This document shows, piece after piece, positions 1-5,375 of a stretch of 5,375 nucleotides of DNA. Every line of letters starts with the position of its first letter. Position 1 is the first letter of the stretch. Source of the DNA: Syntrophus sp. (in: bacteria) (GTDB lineage Bacteria; Desulfobacterota; Syntrophia; Syntrophales; UBA8958); the NCBI GenBank assembly GCA_003451635.1, contig DMAT01000231.1, positions 1,537 through 6,911 on the forward strand. Direction: 5' to 3'. Below the pieces are notes generated by a model that had not been told where the DNA came from, searched no databases, and saw only the letters and a program-made list of their open reading frames with translations. A program made the position numbers and the translations under genes.

Positions 1-22
1 ATCCGGACTTTTTACGAAGCCG

Positions 23-1969
23 TCATTCCTTGGTAATAAACATGAGCTGGTCACCCAGGGCCACCTTGTCTCCAGGGGAGACATGGATTTCGGTCACCTT
101 GCCGCTAATCTCCGCAGTAATGTTGTTGAGCATTTTCATGGCCTCAAGAACGATCAGCACCTGGCCGGCAGAAACCTCTTCGCCCTGCTCTACGGAGATG
201 TCATTAACCGTACCGGTAATATGGGAACGGATATCCCCCGCTTTCCAGGCCGCATCAATCTCCTTGGGTGACATGGAGGTCTTCTTTTTCTTTTTATCCC
301 CTTCTTCCTCGTCCTGTTCGGTGATAATCGGCTCGGTGTGATGGTCAATGATCAAATAAGTGGCCGTATCTCCTGATTTAGTCTTCCGCTGCGGACCAAT
401 CTCGACGCTGTGAAGCTTGCCCTCGGCGTCGGGGATTTCAAATTTTTCACCGAGGTTGAAGCCGCCTTTCCGGAACCAGATGCGGGGCGACAAAACCCAT
501 GTCTTGCCGTATTTGGCTTCAAATTTGAAAAAATCTACGGCGTCGTTCGGATGCTGAAGATAGAGAACAAGTTCATCATCCGTTGCCTCCCGTCCCAGAC
601 GATGCTCCAGAACCTTCTTTTCGACCTCCAGATCGATGTCCTCAATCTTCTGGTAGCAGGTGTCGCATTCCACGATTTTCTTCCAGTCCGCCCCGAAGAC
701 GGCCTGATAAATATCATCCGCAGGCTGGTAAAACGGCAGGTCTCCGTAGCGGCCAAGCATCAGGTTTTTCAGGTCGTCGTTGGCGTCTTTGTAGCGTTCT
801 CCCTTCTGAACATTGTTGACTGCCGTCGTCCAGAGGATCTGCGAACCCGGCGTCACGCTCCACCAGTTTCCCAGTTCAACCTGCACCCTGGGTAGTTCTT
901 TCTGAAGCATCTCGGGCATCTTCTGTAGGAATCCCCCTTTGACTGCCTGCTCGAAACTGGAGCCCGTGGCGCCGCCGGGAAGCTTGTGAATCTGCACGGT
1001 CGGATCGAAGCCAAGAAACTGTGATTCGAAATCCCGGTAATATTCCCGCTCCGGCCGCAGTTTGTTAGAGGTATCGATTACGGCCTGACGGTCAATACCA
1101 ACGGCGTTATAACCATATTCGGCAAGGATATCAACAACGGACAGCAGCGGTGGGGGACCGTAGAATCCCGTAAAGGCGTGATCGCTGGCATCAACGATTT
1201 TAGCGCCATTTTGCACGGCCGCCACGATCCTCCCGATATCATCGCCATCGGTGTTGTGACCATGATAATGGATAATAAGATCCGGATATCTGCTGTGGAT
1301 GGCCCGCACCAGCTCGCCAATGCGCTTCGATGTTCCGAGGCCGCCATGATTCTTGATGCACAGAACGATGTCTTCACCGGTAACCGTCAATATTTCCCCA
1401 ACTTTTTTAACATAGTACTCATCCGTATGCTCGGGTCCGGTGGAAAAACAGATAGACGGTTCCAGGATGCACCCTGCCGCCTTCACCTCCTCAAAAACGG
1501 AGACCATGTTGGGAATATGATTGAGGAAGTCGAAGACCCGCCAGACATGAACATAAGGGGCAAAACCACGTACGGTCATGCGAATGACATTGTCCGGGTA
1601 GGGGCGGTAACCGAAGAGGTTGATCCCCCGGCAAAGGGTCTGAAACATCGTGTCGGGCATTTTTTCGCTCAAGACATGGAGTTTCTCCAGGGGGTTGATC
1701 TGCTTGCGGAGCATATCCACATGAACGGAGGCGCCTCCGGTAATTTCGAGGGAAAAGTATCCCGAACGGTTCCTCTCATCAGCTACCAGCAACTGGGTAT
1801 GGGGCATGATCCGGTTTTTGAAGTCCGACTGGGAGAGATCACGCTCCGTGTTGGTCACATAGTAACCCTTTTGTTTCCTTATTTTATCAAGGACATAGTG
1901 AGCTCCCTTTTCTCGCAATTCTTTGGGGGCAATGCGTAAGTCACTGTTAGAATGGATGTCGTTTTTCAT
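23..1969 (-). CDS. pycB: Pyruvate carboxylase subunit B-like protein: carboxyltransferase barrel plus biotin carrier domain
   Basis: This 648-residue protein would accept CO2 on its biotin from the biotin carboxylase encoded just upstream and transfer it to an oxo-acid, most likely pyruvate. A HMGL/PYC-type TIM barrel spans about residues 37-290: RDLSQS at 43-48 (metal-binding Asp44, substrate Gln47), Arg114 in CRGINLFGY, WRVFDFLN at 143-150, CIK at 204-206 (candidate carbamylated Lys206) and HYHGH at 234-238 (metal His pair). A PYC/OadA conserved region follows (PGG at 331-333, VTPGSQI at 372-378, GERYK at 390-394). Residues 440-545 resemble the inter-domain segment of full-length pyruvate carboxylase. 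A charged linker (551-568) leads to the biotinyl domain with EAMKM at 609-613; Lys612 lies 36 residues from the C-terminus, as usual. The start is the ATG after an AGGA site, 27 bases from the upstream gene. Several active-site segments differ from PYC/OadA, including PGGATGSS where PGG-x-x-(T/S)-N is expected, so another acceptor is possible. The fold and biotin role are near certain; the substrate is inferred. Confidence 0.85.
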   Translation of the reverse strand: MKNDIHSNSDLRIAPKELREKGAHYVLDKIRKQKGYYVTNTERDLSQSDFKNRIMPHTQLLVADERNRSGYFSLEITGGASVHVDMLRKQINPLEKLHVLSEKMPDTMFQTLCRGINLFGYRPYPDNVIRMTVRGFAPYVHVWRVFDFLNHIPNMVSVFEEVKAAGCILEPSICFSTGPEHTDEYYVKKVGEILTVTGEDIVLCIKNHGGLGTSKRIGELVRAIHSRYPDLIIHYHGHNTDGDDIGRIVAAVQNGAKIVDASDHAFTGFYGPPPLLSVVDILAEYGYNAVGIDRQAVIDTSNKLRPEREYYRDFESQFLGFDPTVQIHKLPGGATGSSFEQAVKGGFLQKMPEMLQKELPRVQVELGNWWSVTPGSQILWTTAVNNVQKGERYKDANDDLKNLMLGRYGDLPFYQPADDIYQAVFGADWKKIVECDTCYQKIEDIDLEVEKKVLEHRLGREATDDELVLYLQHPNDAVDFFKFEAKYGKTWVLSPRIWFRKGGFNLGEKFEIPDAEGKLHSVEIGPQRKTKSGDTATYLIIDHHTEPIITEQDEEEGDKKKKKTSMSPKEIDAAWKAGDIRSHITGTVNDISVEQGEEVSAGQVLIVLEAMKMLNNITAEISGKVTEIHVSPGDKVALGDQLMFITKE

Positions 1970-1976
1970 AGTCTGT

Positions 1977-1980
1977 TCCT
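1977..1980 (-). promoter_or_regulatory. Ribosome binding site of pycB
   Basis: AGGA on the minus strand lies 7 bases before the ATG at 1969, in the 27-base gap after the pycA stop codon. It is a modest site; translational coupling with pycA is likely given the short gap. Confidence 0.55.
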
Positions 1981-1996
1981 GCTCATGTCTTTCATA

Positions 1997-3457
1997 TTAA
2001 TAGGCATGTTTGTTGACTTTTCTTGCGTGTATTTCTGCGATAAGCTTACCAAGTTTGGCGATCTCCCGCTCCGCTTCGGGATAGTTGAAGATCTCCGGAT
2101 GGGTGTCTATATAGCCCGTGTCAAATTTACCGTCCTGGAAATCCTTTTCTTCGCAGACAGCAAGATAAAAGGGTATCGTGGTCTTGGGACCGACGATGAC
2201 AAAACCGCGCAAAGAGCGCTTCAACCTCTGGAGGGTCTGCTCCCAGTTGTATCCTCGCACGGTCATCTTGACGAGGAGGGAGTCATATTCCGTGGGGATT
2301 CTGAAGCCCTGGTAAACGGCGCCGTCAAGACGGACTCCCGGCCCTCCCGGCGACTGGTAGACCTCCACCCGCTTCCCTCCTTCGGGCATGAAATTGTTCT
2401 TAGGATCTTCAGCGTTGATCCTTACCTGTACCGCCTTTCCGAAGAGACGGACACGTTCCTTCGGGATATCTAGAACGCCCCCCTCGGCGATGCGGATCTG
2501 CTCTCTGACGATGTCGATGCCCGTCAATTCCTCTGTAACCGTATGTTCAACCTGGAGACGGGTGTTCATTTCCATGAACCAGAACTCGTTTGTCCGGGCG
2601 TCCACTAAAAATTCCACCGTTCCCGCATTGACGTACCCCGACTCTTTTGCCGCGCGAATGGCGCATTCGTACATGGCCTCGAGTACGTCCTCGGGAAGGT
2701 CCGCCGGGGCAATTTCAAGCAGCTTCTGATGGCGCCGCTGAATGGAACAATCCCGGGAACCAAGATGCATGATATTGCCGTGTTTATCAGCTAATATCTG
2801 AATTTCCACATGCCGGGGGGATTCAATGCATTTTTCCATGTAGATGCTGTCATCCATGAAGCAGGACATGGATTCCGATCGGGCCAGAGGCAATTGAACC
2901 ATCAGGTCCGCCTCATCTTTAACCTTGCGGATTCCCCGCCCCCCGCCGCCGCAGGATGCCTTCAGCATGACGGGATAACCGCAGGCACTGGCAAAGGAAA
3001 AGGCTTCATTAATGCCGCTGCCGCCTTTGGGAATATCCGGCGTTCCGGGGATGAAAGGGATTCCGGCCTTTTCCATAATATTGCGGGCGACGACCTTATT
3101 TCCAAGATCGCGAATAACCTGCGGCGGGGGGCCGATGAAAATGATCCCGGCCTGCTCACAGGCAGCGGAAAAATCGGGATTTTCCGCCAGAAATCCATAC
3201 CCGGGATGGATGGCGTCGGCCCCTGTTTTTTTTGCCGCCCAGATGATCTTGTCGATGTCGAGATAATCTTTGCGGGGTCCTTCACCGATCATAATGGCGT
3301 CATCGGCCAGGCGAACATAGTAGGCGTCGGAATCCGGTCTTTCATATATGACTACCGCCTCCAGAGACAGCTCTTTGACCGTACGCATGATCCTGAGGGC
3401 AATCTCACCGCGATTGGCAATAAGAACCTTCTTGATTTTTCCGCTTGTCTTCGTCAT
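1997..3457 (-). CDS. pycA: Biotin carboxylase subunit, pyruvate-carboxylase type (PycA/AccC family)
   Basis: A complete 486-residue ATP-grasp biotin carboxylase: it uses ATP and bicarbonate to carboxylate the biotin carried by a partner protein, here almost certainly the adjacent PycB-like gene. Visible motifs in order: ANRGEIALR (14-22), HPGYGFLAEN (84-93), the Gly-rich ATP loop KASCGGGGRGIRKV (166-179), RHVEIQ (215-220), RDCSIQRRHQK (235-245), the metal and catalytic segment EMNTRLQVEH (296-305) and VRINAEDP (345-352) with the biotin-site Arg346. All key residues are present, so it should be active. LLEIAPA after RRHQK, NNFMPEGG (354-361) and GVRLDG (374-379) resemble pyruvate carboxylase more than AccC of acetyl-CoA carboxylase, which argues for PycA. 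The length matches free-standing biotin carboxylase subunits, and the protein carries no biotin carrier domain of its own. The ATG follows GGGAAGG at a 6-base spacing and sits behind a near-consensus promoter. A role as a shared AccC cannot be excluded. Confidence 0.93.
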   Translation of the reverse strand: MTKTSGKIKKVLIANRGEIALRIMRTVKELSLEAVVIYERPDSDAYYVRLADDAIMIGEGPRKDYLDIDKIIWAAKKTGADAIHPGYGFLAENPDFSAACEQAGIIFIGPPPQVIRDLGNKVVARNIMEKAGIPFIPGTPDIPKGGSGINEAFSFASACGYPVMLKASCGGGGRGIRKVKDEADLMVQLPLARSESMSCFMDDSIYMEKCIESPRHVEIQILADKHGNIMHLGSRDCSIQRRHQKLLEIAPADLPEDVLEAMYECAIRAAKESGYVNAGTVEFLVDARTNEFWFMEMNTRLQVEHTVTEELTGIDIVREQIRIAEGGVLDIPKERVRLFGKAVQVRINAEDPKNNFMPEGGKRVEVYQSPGGPGVRLDGAVYQGFRIPTEYDSLLVKMTVRGYNWEQTLQRLKRSLRGFVIVGPKTTIPFYLAVCEEKDFQDGKFDTGYIDTHPEIFNYPEAEREIAKLGKLIAEIHARKVNKHAY

Positions 3458-3463
3458 GGCTTA

Positions 3464-3470
3464 CCTTCCC
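3464..3470 (-). promoter_or_regulatory. Ribosome binding site of pycA
   Basis: GGGAAGG on the minus strand ends 6 bases before the ATG at 3457. It is a good match to the anti-Shine-Dalgarno sequence and fixes the start at MTKTSGK; this start also places the ANRGEIA motif at the usual distance from the N-terminus. Confidence 0.7.
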
Positions 3471-3501
3471 AATTATATACTTCCATCAATTTAAGTGGGA
3501 G

Positions 3502-3530
3502 CTTATACTGATTACAGAACTTTCTGTCAA
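3502..3530 (-). promoter_or_regulatory. Sigma70-type promoter of the pycA-pycB operon
   Basis: Read on the minus strand, a perfect -35 box TTGACA (3530-3525) and a -10 box TATAAG (3507-3502) are separated by 17 bases, the optimal spacing, with 11 of 12 consensus positions matched. Transcription would start near 3495, giving a leader of about 38 bases before the pycA ATG. No other good promoter lies between pycA and pycB, so both genes are probably read from here. The call rests on sequence match alone. Confidence 0.75.
3514..3527. promoter_or_regulatory. Perfect inverted repeat inside the pycA promoter, candidate operator
   Basis: ACAGAA (3514-3519) and TTCTGT (3522-3527) are perfect reverse complements separated by two bases. 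The repeat fills much of the spacer between the -10 and -35 boxes of the minus-strand promoter and overlaps three bases of its -35, a position where a bound dimeric repressor would block RNA polymerase. No known regulator motif was recognised. A 6+6 palindrome can also arise by chance in AT-rich DNA. Confidence 0.4.
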
Positions 3531-3558
3531 CATCATTGTTTACGCCGTCAAATTTGTC

Positions 3559-3586
3559 TTGACTTAGCAGGATTTGTCAGGATAAG
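3559..3586 (+). promoter_or_regulatory. Candidate sigma70-type promoter of the EF-G paralogue gene
   Basis: TTGACT (3559-3564, five of six matches) lies 16 bases upstream of GATAAG (3581-3586, four of six matches to TATAAT). Transcription would begin near 3593 and leave a leader of about 45 bases before the start codon. It is weaker than the opposing promoter. Short repeats overlap it: CAGGAT at 3568 and 3578, ATTTGTC at 3552 and 3572. Confidence 0.5.
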
Positions 3587-3626
3587 CATCCCGATCGCAG
3601 CACTAATCCAACCATCGCGTCATAGA

Positions 3627-3632
3627 AAGGGG
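3627..3632 (+). promoter_or_regulatory. Ribosome binding site of the EF-G paralogue
   Basis: AAGGGG ends 5 bases before the ATG at 3638. It supports this start over an ATG at 3633, which overlaps the site and is in another frame. Confidence 0.65.
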
Positions 3633-3637
3633 ATGTC

Positions 3638-5375
3638 ATGGCTAAATATGACTCAAAATCTCTCAGGAATGTCGTCGTCGTCGGACATGGTTCGACAGGA
3701 AAAACCTCCCTTTGTGAATCCTTCCTCTTTGTCTCAGGTAAAACAGATCGCCTCGGAAGAGTTGATGAGGGCACTTCCACCCTCGATCATGAGCCGGAAG
3801 AACAAAAAAAGAGGATATCCATCAGTTCGGCAACCACCTTCGTCGATTGGCATAAATTCAAGATAAATCTCGTCGATACCCCCGGGGATTCAAATTTTTC
3901 CTTTGACACCCAGAGCTGCCTCCGCATCGCTGACGCAGCCCTCGTCGTCCTTGACGCCGTCAGCGGCGTCGAGTTCCAGACCCAGAAAGTCTGGGAATAC
4001 GCCGATGACTTCAAATTACCGAGGATGGTTTTCATCAACCGCATGGATCGTGAGCGGGCCAACTTCCAGACCGCCGTGGCCACCATCAAGGATAAGATGG
4101 ACGTCAAGGTAACGCCCATCTGCCTGCCCATAGGCACTCATGAATCGTTCCGGGGAGTGATCGATCTCCTTTCCATGCAGGCCATCATCTATGACGATCT
4201 GAAGGGGACTTTTAAGACGGCGGACATTCCCGCCGACCAGATCGAGGAGGCCCAAACCTGGCGGGAGACCATGGTGGAAGACATCGCCGAATCGGATGAA
4301 GCCATGATGGATAGATACCTCGAGGCCGGGGAGCTTACAGCGGAAGAATTACGAACCGGCCTTAGAACAGGAGTCAATTCCGGAGCCCTGATTCCCGTGG
4401 CCTGCGGGTCGGCCCTGAAGAACATGGGGACAGCCCTACTCATGGACATTATCACCCAGTACCTTCCCTCCCCGGTGGACAGAGGTCCCGTAAAAGGCGT
4501 GAAACCGGGTACGGAGGAAGAGGAAATCAGGACCCCTGAGGAAGGATCACCATTTTCCGCCCTCGTTTTCAAGACCATCGCCGACCCTTATGCAGGTCGA
4601 CTGACCTTATTCAGGGTCTATTCGGGAACCCTGACCGCCGACGTCGGCATGTATAATGCCTCCCACAAGATATCGGAGCGGTTCGGAAATATTTTCTTTC
4701 TCGACGGCAAGACGCAAAAAACCACTGACATGGTAATTCCCGGCGATATCGCCGCCTTTGCAAAACTGAAGGAGACGGGCACCGGCGATACCATCTGCAA
4801 TGAAAAAAGTCCCATCATCTATGACAAGGTCGTGCCGCCCCCGACCATCATGTCCTTCGCCATCGAACCTAAGAGCAGGGGCGATGAAGACAAGATTGGT
4901 TCCTCCATCAACCGCCTTATCGAGGAAGATCCGACCATGCGCTTTCACCGGGATGATCAGACCAAGGAAATGATCATCTCCGGCATGGGGCAGATCCATA
5001 TTGAAGTCGCCGTGGAGAAGATGCGGCGCAAGTTCGGTGTGGAAGTCAATCTGAAGACCCCCAAGGTTCCCTACAAAGAGACCATTAAAGCAAAGACAAA
5101 TGTCCAGGGAAAATACAAGAAGCAGTCCGGCGGTCGCGGTCAGTACGGAGATTGCTGGCTCGATATCGAACCCCTGCCCCGGGGATCGGGCTTTGAGTTT
5201 CAGGATAAGATCGTGGGCGGCGTTATTCCCAATCAGTACCGCCCGGCCGTGGAAAAGGGCATCGTGGAAGCGATGGATGAAGGCGTCGTGGCCGGATATC
5301 CCGTTGTGGACTTCAAGGTCTCCCTGGTGGACGGGACCTACCATACGGTGGATTCCTCGGAAATGGCCTTCAAGA
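3638..5375 (+). CDS. fusA: Elongation factor G paralogue (EF-G II-like translational GTPase), 3' end outside window
   Basis: 579 codons of an EF-G family protein of about 690 residues are visible; the reading frame is open at the right edge, so the end of domain IV and domain V are missing. EF-G moves tRNA-mRNA through the ribosome and works with RRF in recycling. Domains: G domain with P-loop GHGSTGKT (16-23), DTPGD (80-84), NRMD (134-137) and GSA (257-259); a G' insertion around 165-250; domain II (about 304-390, with FSALVFKTIADPYAGRL); domain III (403-470, with SGMGQIHIE); domain IV from about 475 with both tip loops (GGRGQYG 498-504, YHTVDSSE 568-575). Canonical EF-G has DTPGH, QERGITI and NKMD; this protein has DTPGD, QKKRISI and NRMD, marking a diverged paralogue rather than the main factor. 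No ribosomal-protein or tuf neighbours are in view. The start ATG at 3638 follows AAGGGG by 5 bases. It is transcribed divergently from the carboxylase operon. Family assignment is secure; paralogue class and cellular role are inferred. Confidence 0.93.
   Translation, partial: MAKYDSKSLRNVVVVGHGSTGKTSLCESFLFVSGKTDRLGRVDEGTSTLDHEPEEQKKRISISSATTFVDWHKFKINLVDTPGDSNFSFDTQSCLRIADAALVVLDAVSGVEFQTQKVWEYADDFKLPRMVFINRMDRERANFQTAVATIKDKMDVKVTPICLPIGTHESFRGVIDLLSMQAIIYDDLKGTFKTADIPADQIEEAQTWRETMVEDIAESDEAMMDRYLEAGELTAEELRTGLRTGVNSGALIPVACGSALKNMGTALLMDIITQYLPSPVDRGPVKGVKPGTEEEEIRTPEEGSPFSALVFKTIADPYAGRLTLFRVYSGTLTADVGMYNASHKISERFGNIFFLDGKTQKTTDMVIPGDIAAFAKLKETGTGDTICNEKSPIIYDKVVPPPTIMSFAIEPKSRGDEDKIGSSINRLIEEDPTMRFHRDDQTKEMIISGMGQIHIEVAVEKMRRKFGVEVNLKTPKVPYKETIKAKTNVQGKYKKQSGGRGQYGDCWLDIEPLPRGSGFEFQDKIVGGVIPNQYRPAVEKGIVEAMDEGVVAGYPVVDFKVSLVDGTYHTVDSSEMAFK

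Noticed and set aside
281..295. Programmed -1 frameshift at the A-rich lysine run in pycB
   Set aside because: The zero frame continues directly into an intact biotinyl domain, and the A-AAA-AAG heptamer is not present in the right phase.
1178..1939. 253-codon open frame on the plus strand opposite pycB
   Set aside because: It lies fully antisense to a clearly conserved carboxyltransferase and its translation shows no recognisable family or domain pattern.
23..1969. Oxaloacetate decarboxylase alpha subunit (OadA) as the identity of the PycB-like gene
   Set aside because: A PYC-type biotin carboxylase is co-transcribed, residues 440-545 resemble full-length pyruvate carboxylase, and no membrane OadB or OadG gene is present in the window.
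1952..2473. 173-codon plus-strand frame with a hydrophobic N-terminus resembling a membrane segment
   Set aside because: It is antisense to the pycA 3' end and the start of pycB, and the hydrophobic stretch is the complement of intergenic and coding bases.
3472..3477. Perfect TATAAT on the minus strand close to pycA
   Set aside because: A start from it would fall in the ribosome binding site, and no -35 box lies at the right distance.
2810..3511. 233-codon plus-strand frame opposite pycA
   Set aside because: It mirrors the biotin carboxylase motifs and runs through the pyc promoter; no independent protein signal.
3531..3560. BirA (biotin repressor) operator between the divergent genes
   Set aside because: GTTTAC occurs once, but the second half of the expected long dyad is absent.
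3633..3635. Alternative ATG just upstream of the EF-G paralogue start
   Set aside because: It is out of frame with the EF-G protein and overlaps the ribosome binding site.
4607..5344. 245-codon minus-strand frame inside the EF-G paralogue
   Set aside because: Antisense shadow of conserved EF-G domains II-IV; the plus-strand frame carries all family motifs.

Overview
The window holds three protein-coding genes arranged around one divergent intergenic region of 180 bases. Two genes run leftward on the minus strand (biotin carboxylase, then carboxyltransferase with biotin carrier) and form a compact operon. One gene runs rightward on the plus strand (an elongation factor G paralogue) and is cut by the right edge of the window. 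There are no RNA genes, CRISPR arrays or transposase genes. Only the first 22 bases and the divergent region (3458-3637) are non-coding.

Left part, 23-3457, minus strand. The upstream gene encodes a complete ATP-grasp biotin carboxylase of the pyruvate-carboxylase type. After a 27-base gap comes a 648-residue protein with a PYC/OadA-type carboxyltransferase barrel, a PYC-like linker region and a C-terminal biotinyl domain with an intact EAMKM site. Together they make a two-subunit (PycA + PycB) carboxylase: PycA would carboxylate the biotin on PycB, and the PycB barrel would pass the carboxyl group to a small oxo-acid, presumably pyruvate, giving oxaloacetate. The expected metal ligands are present, but several usually invariant active-site segments of PycB are rewritten, so the acceptor is less certain than the family name suggests.

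Right part, 3638-5375, plus strand. 579 residues of an EF-G-type translational GTPase (domains G, G', II, III and most of IV) are visible. The tRNA-contacting domain IV loops are intact. The G domain departs from canonical EF-G at three places: Asp replaces the catalytic His of DTPGH, the switch I segment is rewritten, and NRMD replaces NKMD. This is a second-type EF-G (EF-G II-like), not the housekeeping factor of the str operon.

Middle, 3458-3637. Two sigma70-like promoters lie back to back with their -35 boxes 28 bases apart. The minus-strand promoter is close to consensus and carries a perfect 6+6 inverted repeat inside its spacer. The plus-strand promoter is weaker and is flanked by short direct repeats.

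Organism: a Gram-negative-type bacterium of roughly balanced to slightly high GC. Split pycAB, a divergent EF-G paralogue and the short motif at the left edge fit Desulfobacterota (former Deltaproteobacteria, perhaps a syntroph or sulfate reducer), but this is inferred from memory of similar proteins and not proven. The clearest novelty is the pair of enzymes with altered catalytic motifs sharing one promoter region: an unusual PycB-like carboxyltransferase and an EF-G whose GTPase centre is changed.
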